A stretch of DNA of 34,398 nucleotides from positions 1 to 34,398 of the IMG/VR virus record IMGVR_UViG_3300045995_000374; one strand, 5' to 3'. The translations under genes and the position numbers were made by a program. Origin of the DNA: a virus. Positions within the stretch are counted from its first letter, which is position 1; every line of letters begins with the position of its first letter. Shown here one piece after another: positions 1-6,417 of the stretch. The notes below the pieces were generated by a model. It did not search any database and had not been told where the DNA came from. It was given only the letters and a program-made list of their open reading frames with translations.

Positions 1-75
1 CAGTGGACTGACGCAATCATCACACTGGGCATTGCCATTGCTGGCGGTATTGGCGTAGTGAGCGCAGACAAATGA
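1..75 (+). CDS. Holin-like protein, 3' end only (contig edge)
   Basis: This is the C-terminal 24 codons of the holin-like gene seen whole at 34116-34283. The TGA at 73-75 overlaps the ATG of the next gene at 72-74. The fragment encodes the end of the second hydrophobic stretch (ITLGIAIAGGIGVVSADK). It is truncated only because the circular genome was opened here. Confidence 0.85.
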   Translation, partial: QWTDAIITLGIAIAGGIGVVSADK

Positions 76-190
76 ACTGTGAGCCAATAAAATTACTTGT
101 GAATGCTGGAATAGGTATAGCTGCAATAGCGGGTATTTTGTGGGCATCGGTAAAATTAGCAGGACAGCGGACAACGATGCTATTAAAGAT
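1..190. repeat. Left copy of 190-bp terminal direct repeat
   Basis: These 190 bases are repeated at 34209-34398. The only difference I found is C at 63 versus T at 34271, a synonymous change (AGC/AGT, Ser) in the holin-like gene. It joins the two ends of the contig into one continuous lysis cassette. This could be an assembly overlap of a circular or circularly permuted genome, or a real terminal redundancy. Confidence 0.95.
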
Positions 191-233
191 TTTAGAAGAT
201 CACGCGAAAGGGCGGGGGAGCTGGAAAAAATGA
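72..233 (+). CDS. Small single-span membrane protein of the lysis cassette
   Basis: A 53-residue protein, shorter than usual ORF cut-offs. It has one hydrophobic segment (about residues 8-26, LLVNAGIGIAAIAGILWAS) followed by a basic, polar tail ending GRGSWKK, so one membrane span near the N-terminus is likely. The start codon overlaps the holin-like stop (ATGA, 72-75), and its own TGA (231-233) overlaps the endolysin ATG (230-232). The gene is thus tightly coupled between holin and endolysin. Position and topology suggest a lysis accessory: a second holin, antiholin or spanin-like factor. I do not recognise a specific family, and it lacks the long periplasmic coiled coil of Rz. A 5' copy recurs at 34280-34398. 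Confidence 0.7.
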   Translation: MNCEPIKLLVNAGIGIAAIAGILWASVKLAGQRTTMLLKILEDHAKGRGSWKK

Positions 234-694
234 CAAATATTCAGAAAATGATTGCTTTTGAAGAGGGTAAGCGACTTGATGCTTACCCAGACACAAAGGG
301 CGTTTTAACAGTCGGTATCGGTCACAATCTGGAGGCCGACAGCGCACTAGATATTCTTAAACGTCATGTACGACTACATGACAAGATCACTGAGGAAGAG
401 TGCACAGCCCTTTTTAAGCGTGATCTTGATAAAGTCTATGCGGGTATTAAGCGCAATATACCGTGGTTCGATGGATTGCAAGAAAAATACAAGCCCGTCA
501 TTATCAACATGATTTTTCAAATGGGCATCGGTGGCACATTGGAGTTCAAAAACACGTTGAAAGCGATGCACGACAACCGACCGCTCGCAGTGGAAAAGGG
601 AATGCGTAATAGCAAGTGGTTTCGAGATACACCCAATCGAGTTAATCGGTTGATTTTGTTGGTGAAAGGCGAAACCGTTAAGGGGTACGAGTGA
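230..694 (+). CDS. Endolysin, T4-type lysozyme (glycoside hydrolase 24)
   Basis: This muramidase cleaves the glycan backbone of peptidoglycan at the end of infection. The start chosen is ATG 230, overlapping the upstream TGA and preceded by a strong GGGGGAG ribosome site at 214-220. It gives 154 residues, a usual length for GH24 endolysins; an upstream GTG at 140 would add 30 residues but runs through the preceding gene. Near the N-terminus, FEEGKRLDAYPDTKGVLTVGIGH has the E-(8)-D-(5)-T spacing of the T4 lysozyme triad: E12, D21 and T27 from this start. The YPDT and TVGIGH blocks are diagnostic. No signal peptide or signal-anchor is visible, so export should depend on the upstream holin. The stop overlaps the next gene's GTG start. 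Confidence 0.93.
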   Translation: MTNIQKMIAFEEGKRLDAYPDTKGVLTVGIGHNLEADSALDILKRHVRLHDKITEEECTALFKRDLDKVYAGIKRNIPWFDGLQEKYKPVIINMIFQMGIGGTLEFKNTLKAMHDNRPLAVEKGMRNSKWFRDTPNRVNRLILLVKGETVKGYE

Positions 695-1098
695 CAGCCG
701 ACCAGGTTTTTAGTGAGCAAGACTACGACATCGTAGCCAACCCATCACACCACACAAGCCATCAAAGCGGTGTGGAATGCTGGGACATTTCCTGCCACAT
801 GAGCGGTTCTTTAGCTCAGGCGTTTCAATACGTTTGGAGATTAGGCGACAAAGGCGGGGTGCAGGATTTAGAAAGGGCGATTAAATGGATTGAAAAAGAA
901 CTGACCATCGAACAGCCTATCCATTTAAAGCCGTCCCTAATTATCGATAACTTTAATTTAGTTTTATCAGCAGAGCAAGACGCGCATAAGTCAGGAGCAA
1001 TGAGGCATATCGTTTTTGCTAATACTTGCGCGTTGCCAGAGCGCAGACAGCATTTAGCCCGTGCAATTGATATTATTGCGGATATGGTGTTGATATAG
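691..1098 (+). CDS. DUF3310 family protein
   Basis: A 135-residue protein with the hallmark pattern of the DUF3310 (SaV-like) family common in phages: NPSHHT followed by a Gly-Val-Glu-Cys segment (residues ~17-30), then a helix ending in AFQYVWRLGDKGGVQDLERAIKWIEKEL. The GDKGG..DL.KA..Y..+E core is what identifies it. The biochemical role of the family is not established; it is often found near nucleotide-metabolism or early genes. Translation begins at GTG 691, whose GTGA overlaps the endolysin stop. The C-terminal half (from ~75) looks like a separate helical module with no assignment. Confidence 0.8.
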   Translation: MTADQVFSEQDYDIVANPSHHTSHQSGVECWDISCHMSGSLAQAFQYVWRLGDKGGVQDLERAIKWIEKELTIEQPIHLKPSLIIDNFNLVLSAEQDAHKSGAMRHIVFANTCALPERRQHLARAIDIIADMVLI

Positions 1099-1152
1099 GC
1101 GCATTCGAGCAAAAAATGGGCTTTTTTGCGCATACAGGATGGGAATAAAACC

Positions 1153-1230
1153 ATGCTAACACATAAGCAAGAAACATTCAGCCAAGCTGTTAAGCTACGT
1201 TAGAATCAACAGGCGAAGCCTTTAGCATCT
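1153..1230 (+). pseudogene. Possible broken N-terminus of a small terminase
   Basis: ATG 1153 opens a 16-codon reading frame, MLTHKQETFSQAVKLR, that stops at TAG 1201. The start strongly resembles the conserved opening of terminase small subunits (LTxKQExF). In the neighbouring frame the DNA continues ESTGEAFSI up to TAA 1230, resembling the usual 'TGxAxEAYRxAY' helix-turn-helix segment. The third frame gives LSKM and then joins the next gene at 1238. Two frame changes within about 40 bases would make one continuous protein. This may be real decay or sequence error. The similarity is by eye only. Confidence 0.35.
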
Positions 1231-1237
1231 AAGTAAA

Positions 1238-1501
1238 ATGGAGCAAACCGACTGGATAGCAGAGCAGGAAAAGATAAAGCTCTCAAAAGAGCTGGAGTAT
1301 TTTATTGTCAAAGCAACCGCAAAAAATACCAGTTTGATGATGACGAAGATAGGCGGCAATATAACGCTAAGTGAGCACTTGATTATTCAGCGCACTTTGC
1401 AGGTGGCTAAGTCCTGCCTGTCAGTTACCGAATCAATAAAGCCAGAGACGCAAGAGCCTTTGGTTATTGTTGGAGTCAAAGCCAAGCCACAAAATGATTG
1501 A
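1238..1501 (+). CDS. Hypothetical protein in the small-terminase slot
   Basis: An 87-residue, mostly helical, polar protein (MEQTDWIAEQEKIKLSKELE...) ending VIVGVKAKPQND. It lies immediately upstream of, and overlapping, the large terminase, which is where a small terminase normally sits. By itself it has no recognisable DNA-binding motif. Read together with the frame-broken segment at 1153-1230 it would give a protein of roughly 115 residues beginning like a small terminase, so it may be the remaining C-terminal part of one. No good Shine-Dalgarno sequence precedes ATG 1238 (TAAGTAAAATG), which makes independent translation less certain. Confidence 0.5.
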   Translation: MEQTDWIAEQEKIKLSKELEYFIVKATAKNTSLMMTKIGGNITLSEHLIIQRTLQVAKSCLSVTESIKPETQEPLVIVGVKAKPQND

Positions 1502-3401
1502 AATACCAGAAAAACTGCTACCTGTTTTTTTAAATGACGACAACATCATTAAGTTAGGTGATGCTGATTTTAGAGGGGCAAGCGGCGGACGTGGTAGCGG
1601 TAAAACCGTTTCATTTGTAAAAGTGGCAGCATATCTAGGAGCGGCACAGCGCCTTAATATCGCCTTTGCGCGATACTTTCAAGCATCAATTCAAACCGGC
1701 TTATTCGCTGAATTAAAGTGCGTCATTCAAACAGAAAAATCTGATTTTCTGCGTAATAATTACATAGTTGGTAAAAACTACGTTGAGGGTAAAAATGGCA
1801 CGCACTTTTTATTCAAAGGCTTAGCACGGAATATCCACGAACTGAAAGGGGACGCTAAGCTTAGTATTGTGCTAATCGACGAAGCTGAAAAAGTACCAAA
1901 AGAAGCATGGCAGACAATTATACCGACAATCAGAGAAGCCAATAGCGAGCTGTGGGCATGTTGGAATCCACAGGACGAAGATAGCGAGGTACACAAGATA
2001 TTTATCGCTAATGGAAAAGATGATCCGCGCGTAAGACACGCAGAATGTAACTGGCGTGATAATTTTTGGTTTAGCGAAAAATCAAATCGTGACCGACTAA
2101 GGCATTTAGAGAACGACCCTGCAACATACAACCATATTTGGGAGGGAGAATTTCTTGTTCTGTCCGATGCTCAAATCCTTAGTGGCGCGTGGGATGTTCA
2201 AGAATTTACCCCAGACTGGAGTTATGGACAGCCGTTATTCGGTGCGGACTTTGGATTTAGCCAAGACCCCAGTACACTTATCAAGTGCTACATTAGAGAC
2301 GATTATCTATTTATCAGTGACGAGGCATATAGGCAGGGCGTTGAATTAGATGATATGCCCGCATTTTATGATACTATCGATCAGTCAAGAACTGGCAAAA
2401 TATACGGCGATTGCTCAAGACCTGAAACGATAAGCCACATTAAGAGAAACGGGTTTAGAATAGCGTCATGCAGCAAGTGGGCGGGTAGCGTGGAGGACGG
2501 GATAGCGCATTTACGCGGTGCGTATAAAAAGATTATTATTCACCCACGGTGCAAAAATACAATAAGGGAATGTCGCTATTATCAGTATAAAATTGATGAT
2601 AGGACGGGGCGCATTACATCAACCATAGTTGATAAAGATAATCATTGTTTAATTGCAGGGACGCTAATAACCACTACACGCGGCGATATTCCTATTGAAC
2701 AGCTAACAACAAGCGACTATGTTTTAACCCGACAAGGCTACAAAAAAGTTTTGTTTGCAGGTATTACAGGTGTAAATATGCCTGTTTTTTCCGTGTCGCA
2801 AGGGGGTAATAGCGTAGTATGTACGGATAACCATAAAATATATTTAAGCAATAAAAAGGGCTTCTTTGTTATTGATGCTATGAGTTACAATGATAGCCTG
2901 TTAATGCTTAAAGGGCAGTTATTATGGAAACACAAATTATATTTAATGGTAAAAAATATAATCGCTATCCTGACGCAAAAAAATGGCACTCAAGCGAAGA
3001 TGGCATTAAAAAGCATGGAGAGATTGGCGCAATTGCTTACGCTGAATTTGTGCCAATATCTAAAAAATGCCAACAATGCAACTCCGACTTTTTTACAAAA
3101 AAACTTGGACGCACTGATAAATTTTGCTCTAACAGGTGTAAGTCGGCAAACAGGAGAGATAGCGGGAAAGATAGCATTGAAAAAAACTGTCCAGTTTGTT
3201 CTAAAGTTTTTGTGCGTTCAAAATACGCGAGAACAAAGACTTGTAGTAGAGAATGCGGGCATAGCTCTCGTGGTCTATGACGTAACGGTTGAAGATACCC
3301 ATGAATTTTTTGCTAATGGTATATTGGTACACAATTGTATAGACGCGCTACGCTATGCGCTAAACGATAAAATTAAACGACTAAATAAAGGCTCGTTCTA
3401 A
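1494..3401 (+). CDS. terL: Terminase large subunit precursor, interrupted by an intein
   Basis: This is the packaging ATPase-nuclease that cuts concatemeric DNA and pumps it into the prohead through the portal. The start is taken as ATG 1494, overlapping the previous gene by 8 bases; a TTG at 1467 is the alternative. The precursor is 635 residues. The Walker A motif is GGRGSGKT (31-38) and Walker B is VLIDEAE with D129/E130. The C-terminal nuclease shows GADFG (D252), IYGD (D306) and the terminal IDALRYAL block. An intein (precursor residues 385-614) splits DKDNH from CIDALRYAL, just before the third nuclease aspartate. Mature terminase would be 405 residues, normal for the family, so packaging should require splicing. 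The stop overlaps the portal start. Confidence 0.92.
   Translation: MIEIPEKLLPVFLNDDNIIKLGDADFRGASGGRGSGKTVSFVKVAAYLGAAQRLNIAFARYFQASIQTGLFAELKCVIQTEKSDFLRNNYIVGKNYVEGKNGTHFLFKGLARNIHELKGDAKLSIVLIDEAEKVPKEAWQTIIPTIREANSELWACWNPQDEDSEVHKIFIANGKDDPRVRHAECNWRDNFWFSEKSNRDRLRHLENDPATYNHIWEGEFLVLSDAQILSGAWDVQEFTPDWSYGQPLFGADFGFSQDPSTLIKCYIRDDYLFISDEAYRQGVELDDMPAFYDTIDQSRTGKIYGDCSRPETISHIKRNGFRIASCSKWAGSVEDGIAHLRGAYKKIIIHPRCKNTIRECRYYQYKIDDRTGRITSTIVDKDNHCLIAGTLITTTRGDIPIEQLTTSDYVLTRQGYKKVLFAGITGVNMPVFSVSQGGNSVVCTDNHKIYLSNKKGFFVIDAMSYNDSLLMLKGQLLWKHKLYLMVKNIIAILTQKNGTQAKMALKSMERLAQLLTLNLCQYLKNANNATPTFLQKNLDALINFALTGVSRQTGEIAGKIALKKTVQFVLKFLCVQNTREQRLVVENAGIALVVYDVTVEDTHEFFANGILVHNCIDALRYALNDKIKRLNKGSF
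2646..3335 (+). other. Intein (protein-splicing element) within TerL
   Basis: This 230-codon element carries all class 1 splicing residues I can check. Block A begins CLIAGTLITTTRGDIPIEQL with Cys1. Block B is CTDNHKIYL, with the T-x-x-H motif (T60, H63 of the intein). Block F is VYDVTVEDTHEFFANG, with His219. Block G is ILVHN (His229, Asn230), followed by extein Cys+1 at 3336. The host junctions NH/C-ID restore a normal terminase sequence. The segment between blocks B and F (about 2850-3280) is where a homing endonuclease usually sits. In the splicing frame it contains no LAGLIDADG or HNH domain; instead a different frame encodes an HNH-family remnant. Splicing itself is inferred from the motifs. 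Confidence 0.9.
2924..3280 (+). CDS. HNH homing-endonuclease relative lacking its catalytic core, nested out of frame in the intein
   Basis: A 118-residue ORF in the frame at position 2 relative to the intein. The N-terminus, METQIIFNGKKYNRYPDAKK, matches the typical opening of free-standing phage HNH endonucleases. It then runs into KKWHSSEDGIKKHG and two Cys4 modules: C49-x2-C52...C68-x3-C72 and C89-x2-C92...C107-x3-C111. These tail modules are typical of the same family. The intervening HNH block expected in that family (H-x-W ... IHHxDGNxxNN) is missing, as if deleted internally. A weak GGG-containing ribosome site lies upstream of ATG 2924. It ends exactly where intein block F begins. 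Whether it is translated is unknown; without the core it should not cut DNA as HNH enzymes do. Confidence 0.65.
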   Translation: METQIIFNGKKYNRYPDAKKWHSSEDGIKKHGEIGAIAYAEFVPISKKCQQCNSDFFTKKLGRTDKFCSNRCKSANRRDSGKDSIEKNCPVCSKVFVRSKYARTKTCSRECGHSSRGL

Positions 3402-4933
3402 TGTCAATCCTCGACTTCTTTCGTGGCGAAAAGCCAGAACAAGTGTCAGCACTTACCCATGATGACGTTATCGCCTCAATCGGAAAAAAAAACATTGAAC
3501 CATACCGAGAGCCAACACGGGAAAGCGCGATTAATAGCGCATTATCAGCAATGGCGTGGGCAGTGGATAATGATAGCAACATGCCAGTAAATACAGCGGA
3601 TGATGCAAGCTCAACGATGGGTATTAGCACCGCGTTATCTCTTGAGGTAGTCAACTGGTACGCTCGTCAAACATTCATAGGGTGGCAAGCGTGCAGCATT
3701 ATGTCTACACACTGGCTAATTGGACGCGCATGTTCCATGCCTATTGATGATGCGATCAAGAATGGCTGGGAGATAACAAGCCGCAAAAAAGACACCTCGA
3801 TCGATGACAGTATAGCCACTATTTTGAGCGAGGCTGAGGAGCATTTTGACGTTAGAAAAAAGCTTCACAACTTCGGGGTCTTCGGGCGTGTGTTTGGCGT
3901 GCGTGTTGCGATATTCAGGATTGACGGCTACACAGCCGATGAGTACGCCAAGCCGTTGAACTTTGACGACGTTAGCAGTGAGCGTAAATACAAGGGTTTT
4001 TCATTGGTTGATCCGCAATATTGCACGCCTGTCATCACAAACAGCTCTGACCCAATAGCCGATAATTTCATGAAGGTGACGTTTTGGCAAGTGGGCGGCA
4101 TTCGCTATCACCATTCGTTCTGTGTTGAGTACATTCATACGCCCGTGTCGCAAACTATGAAAGCAGTTTATATGAATGCGGGGGGTATTAGTTTAGTTCA
4201 GGAAATGTACGAAAAAGTTTATTTAGCCGAGCAAGCCGCATTAGAATCTAATCGACTATTATTCAGTAAGCGCGTTTGGGTGCGTAGTGGTGACGTTGAA
4301 AGCGCGTTACTTGACCAAGACGCTTTTGAACAAAAAATGGGGTTTTTCGCGCGTGCGATTAACAACTTTGGAACATTGCTATTAGGCGAAAATGAAACAC
4401 TCAACAAGCACGAAACAAGCTTGCAAGAAGTTACCAGCGTTATTGGTCAAAAGTTTGAGCATGTTTGCGCGGTGTCTGGCGTGCCGTCCAATCGATTGAT
4501 GATGACTCAATTAACGGGTTTTGCTTCAAGCGGGGAAGCCGAGGAAAAAATCTACTATGATTTGGTGCGACGCTTACAGTGTAACAATCTTTTGCCAGTA
4601 CTGGAAATGCACACGCGCCTGACCTTGCTGAGCAACGACCTACCCGATGATGATTTTGTTGTGACGTTTAAACCCGCTGGCGGCATGACCGCGAATGAAA
4701 TAGCCGATATTAATCTCAAAAAATCACAAACTGACACCGCACTGGCAGGAATACAGGCAATTTCACCCGAAGCGATCGCTGAAAAGTGGGCTAAAGACCC
4801 GCACGGCGGTTATGCTGGTATCGATCTTGCTGATTACGCGGCACAGGAACAGGACGACTTTAGCGAGGGTATGGCGGATTTTGGTGGCGATAATGAATTA
4901 ACTGAATCAGGCAAAAAACTACTATCGGAATAA
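3401..4933 (+). CDS. Portal protein, DUF1073 type
   Basis: This protein should form the dodecameric ring at the capsid vertex through which TerL pumps DNA. It has 510 residues. It carries features I associate with DUF1073 portals: an early helix with WYARQTFIGWQACSIMSTHWLIGRACSMP, a mid-region GFSLVDPQY segment, and a C-terminal stretch with the VSGVPSNRLMMTQLTGFASSGE motif followed by the EIADINLKKSQTD helix and an acidic tail. Directly after terL (overlapping by one base) is the standard site for a portal gene. No fused phosphodiesterase or head-morphogenesis domain is visible. Confidence 0.88.
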   Translation: MSILDFFRGEKPEQVSALTHDDVIASIGKKNIEPYREPTRESAINSALSAMAWAVDNDSNMPVNTADDASSTMGISTALSLEVVNWYARQTFIGWQACSIMSTHWLIGRACSMPIDDAIKNGWEITSRKKDTSIDDSIATILSEAEEHFDVRKKLHNFGVFGRVFGVRVAIFRIDGYTADEYAKPLNFDDVSSERKYKGFSLVDPQYCTPVITNSSDPIADNFMKVTFWQVGGIRYHHSFCVEYIHTPVSQTMKAVYMNAGGISLVQEMYEKVYLAEQAALESNRLLFSKRVWVRSGDVESALLDQDAFEQKMGFFARAINNFGTLLLGENETLNKHETSLQEVTSVIGQKFEHVCAVSGVPSNRLMMTQLTGFASSGEAEEKIYYDLVRRLQCNNLLPVLEMHTRLTLLSNDLPDDDFVVTFKPAGGMTANEIADINLKKSQTDTALAGIQAISPEAIAEKWAKDPHGGYAGIDLADYAAQEQDDFSEGMADFGGDNELTESGKKLLSE

Positions 4934-4939
4934 GAAACA

Positions 4940-5134
4940 ATGCAAGACCTTAGAAACCATCCAGACTACCGAGAAGCGGTAGAGAACTCCTTTTTACAGG
5001 GCGCGATAACTGAACAGCAACGCGATGAGCTACTTAAGCCTAAGTATCATGAGCTGATTGCTGAAGCGGTAAACGAGTTTAAAAGCCAGTTATCATGTGA
5101 TAACGTTGATTTATTTCTGGAGCAATCAAAATGA
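4940..5134 (+). CDS. Small hypothetical protein
   Basis: A 64-residue charged, predicted helical protein (MQDLRNHPDYREAVENSFLQG...). It has no membrane segment, signal or cysteine motif beyond a single Cys. It lies six bases after the portal stop, and its TGA overlaps the ATG of the exported protein gene at 5131. I do not recognise a family. Its coupling with the next gene suggests the two entered or work together. Confidence 0.65.
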   Translation: MQDLRNHPDYREAVENSFLQGAITEQQRDELLKPKYHELIAEAVNEFKSQLSCDNVDLFLEQSK

Positions 5135-5457
5135 AAAAGTTTATTTTAGCACTGGCACTAACCTTGCCAGTAATCGCACAGGCTGATATTTGTAGCGATA
5201 CCGTGAGCGCAATGGTTAAAAGCTACAACTCTGAAAAGTTTTGTGGCGTGCAAAATCGCAATGTGTTTGCGCTCCTGAAAGAATCCTATGCGATACGAGG
5301 CTGCAACAAACAGCCGAAAGCGTTACAAGACCGGTGGTCTTATGATGCTAAGCGGGAAGTGAGCGCAATGGTGGATAAGTACGGGCACGATGAAACGTGC
5401 TTTATCCTGAATCAAACCTACGAAACAGCGGTTAATATCGGGCGGGTTAGATACTAA
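5131..5457 (+). CDS. Exported small cysteine-containing protein (probable moron)
   Basis: A 108-residue protein with a clear Sec signal peptide: MKK, a hydrophobic core FILALALTLPVI, and an A-Q-A cleavage site after residue 18. The mature part of about 90 residues contains four cysteines (21, 38, 58, 90), enough for two disulfides, so a periplasmic location is likely. A GGAG ribosome site precedes ATG 5131. It interrupts an otherwise conserved portal-to-head-morphogenesis block and is followed at once by a terminator, which is typical of added cargo genes. A role at the cell envelope such as superinfection exclusion is a guess from topology and place; I do not recognise the family. Confidence 0.7.
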   Translation: MKKFILALALTLPVIAQADICSDTVSAMVKSYNSEKFCGVQNRNVFALLKESYAIRGCNKQPKALQDRWSYDAKREVSAMVDKYGHDETCFILNQTYETAVNIGRVRY

Positions 5458-5473
5458 CTGACCCCACACAGAC

Positions 5474-5497
5474 AGCCCGCCAAGTGCGGGCTTTTTT
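5474..5497 (+). terminator. Rho-independent terminator after the exported-protein gene
   Basis: A 7-bp perfect stem (AGCCCGC / GCGGGCT) with a 5-base loop (CAAGT) is followed by a run of T. It lies 16 bases after the stop at 5457 and would separate the terminase-portal-moron transcript from the head genes downstream. Confidence 0.85.
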
Positions 5498-5513
5498 GTA
5501 CCTAAAAAAATAA

Positions 5514-5544
5514 TTGTTATGCTATAGCATAATGTCGCTATAAT
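5514..5544 (+). promoter_or_regulatory. Candidate promoter with a 16-bp palindrome before the head genes
   Basis: A perfect TATAAT (-10) lies at 5539-5544 with TTGTTA at 5514-5519, but the spacer is 19 bp, longer than optimal. Between them, TTATGCTATAGCATAA (5517-5532) is a perfect 16-bp palindrome, a shape expected of an operator for a dimeric regulator. Placed after a terminator and 28 bases before the head morphogenesis start, it could control late head transcription. Confidence 0.45.
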
Positions 5545-5571
5545 CTAACCATAATCACAGCGCGTAAGGTT

Positions 5572-6417
5572 ATGGCATCAATCAAACAGCAAAACGGCAG
5601 AAAGTACCTTGTCGGCAAACCGCTACAATTCCCAGCTTATCGTGGGCGTGATTATTCGCGCGCCATAATGTCCCTTGTTAGTCGCATGACCGCAGAATCG
5701 CGCATTGCTTATGAGCAATTGCTCAATAGCCAGTTAGGCGGCGCGGCAACCCTTGTGCGCATGACGGCTATTAATTCTCACTTGCTATCAAAATACAATG
5801 AGCTTTTTGCTCAACAGCTACCAATAATGGCTCAGTCCATGATTTTTGGTGTTAATAAATCCAGCAAGTCTGCACTGGCAAGCGGCTTTATCAGCAAAGA
5901 AGATTTTGCCGAAGACCAAAAACAGGCGCGTATAGCCAGTATTTCATTATCCAATAAGTTTTTGACTGATGAAAAAATGTACCCGTTATTTGCGGCACAA
6001 GTCCAGCAAAACGTAGCCCTGTTTAAAACTATCCCGCCCGTTTATTTTCAGCGAGTGGAAAAGGCGGTGCTTGATTCAATTGTCACAGGGCGCGGTTTTG
6101 CAGATTTAAAGCCATTTTTCCAACAGCACAGCAACGGGACTAAAAACTATGCTCATTTGAGAGCGTTAGATCAAACCCGCAAAGCTTACGGTGACATCAA
6201 TATAACAAGAATTAAAGAAGCAGGCGGCACTGAGTTGGAATGGATTCACAGCGGTGGCGGAAGCCATCCCGATCCGCGCCATGTAAAGCTGGACGGCAAA
6301 ATCTTTCCAGTTGATGAGCCTCCCGTTGATTATATTACACGCGGGCAAGAGGTTCATTCATGGTGTCGTCGCGTAAACTGCCGTTGCACCGTAGCCCCTG
6401 TTATCCGAGTAGCATAA
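5572..6417 (+). CDS. Phage head morphogenesis protein (SPP1 gp7 / Mu gpF-like)
   Basis: A 281-residue minor head protein. The C-terminal ~90 residues carry the family signature: an arginine-containing helix (RALDQTRKAYGDINITRIKEAG), then ELEWIHSGGGSHPDPRH, a GKIFPVDEPP loop, and the Cys/Arg-rich SWCRRVNCRCTVAPV ending, a putative metal-binding motif. The N-terminal part is helical with no assignment. Proteins of this family ride on the portal or prohead and are needed for correct head assembly or DNA entry. ATG 5572 follows a weak AAGG. The gene abuts the protease-scaffold start at 6418. Confidence 0.87.
   Translation: MASIKQQNGRKYLVGKPLQFPAYRGRDYSRAIMSLVSRMTAESRIAYEQLLNSQLGGAATLVRMTAINSHLLSKYNELFAQQLPIMAQSMIFGVNKSSKSALASGFISKEDFAEDQKQARIASISLSNKFLTDEKMYPLFAAQVQQNVALFKTIPPVYFQRVEKAVLDSIVTGRGFADLKPFFQQHSNGTKNYAHLRALDQTRKAYGDINITRIKEAGGTELEWIHSGGGSHPDPRHVKLDGKIFPVDEPPVDYITRGQEVHSWCRRVNCRCTVAPVIRVA

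Noticed and set aside
140-229. N-terminal extension of the endolysin from GTG 140
   Set aside because: It overlaps the small membrane protein gene for its whole length, gives a longer than usual GH24 protein, and the ATG at 230 has a strong ribosome site and ATGA coupling.
1109-1129. Hairpin GCAAAAAA-TGGGC-TTTTTTGC as a terminator
   Set aside because: The stem is almost wholly A/T, so it is weak. It may be incidental, although its location after the DUF3310 gene is suitable.
3401-4933. Anti-CBASS phosphodiesterase domain fused to the portal
   Set aside because: Such fusions occur with some DUF1073 portals, but I could not find paired H-x-T/S motifs and the length is normal for a portal alone.
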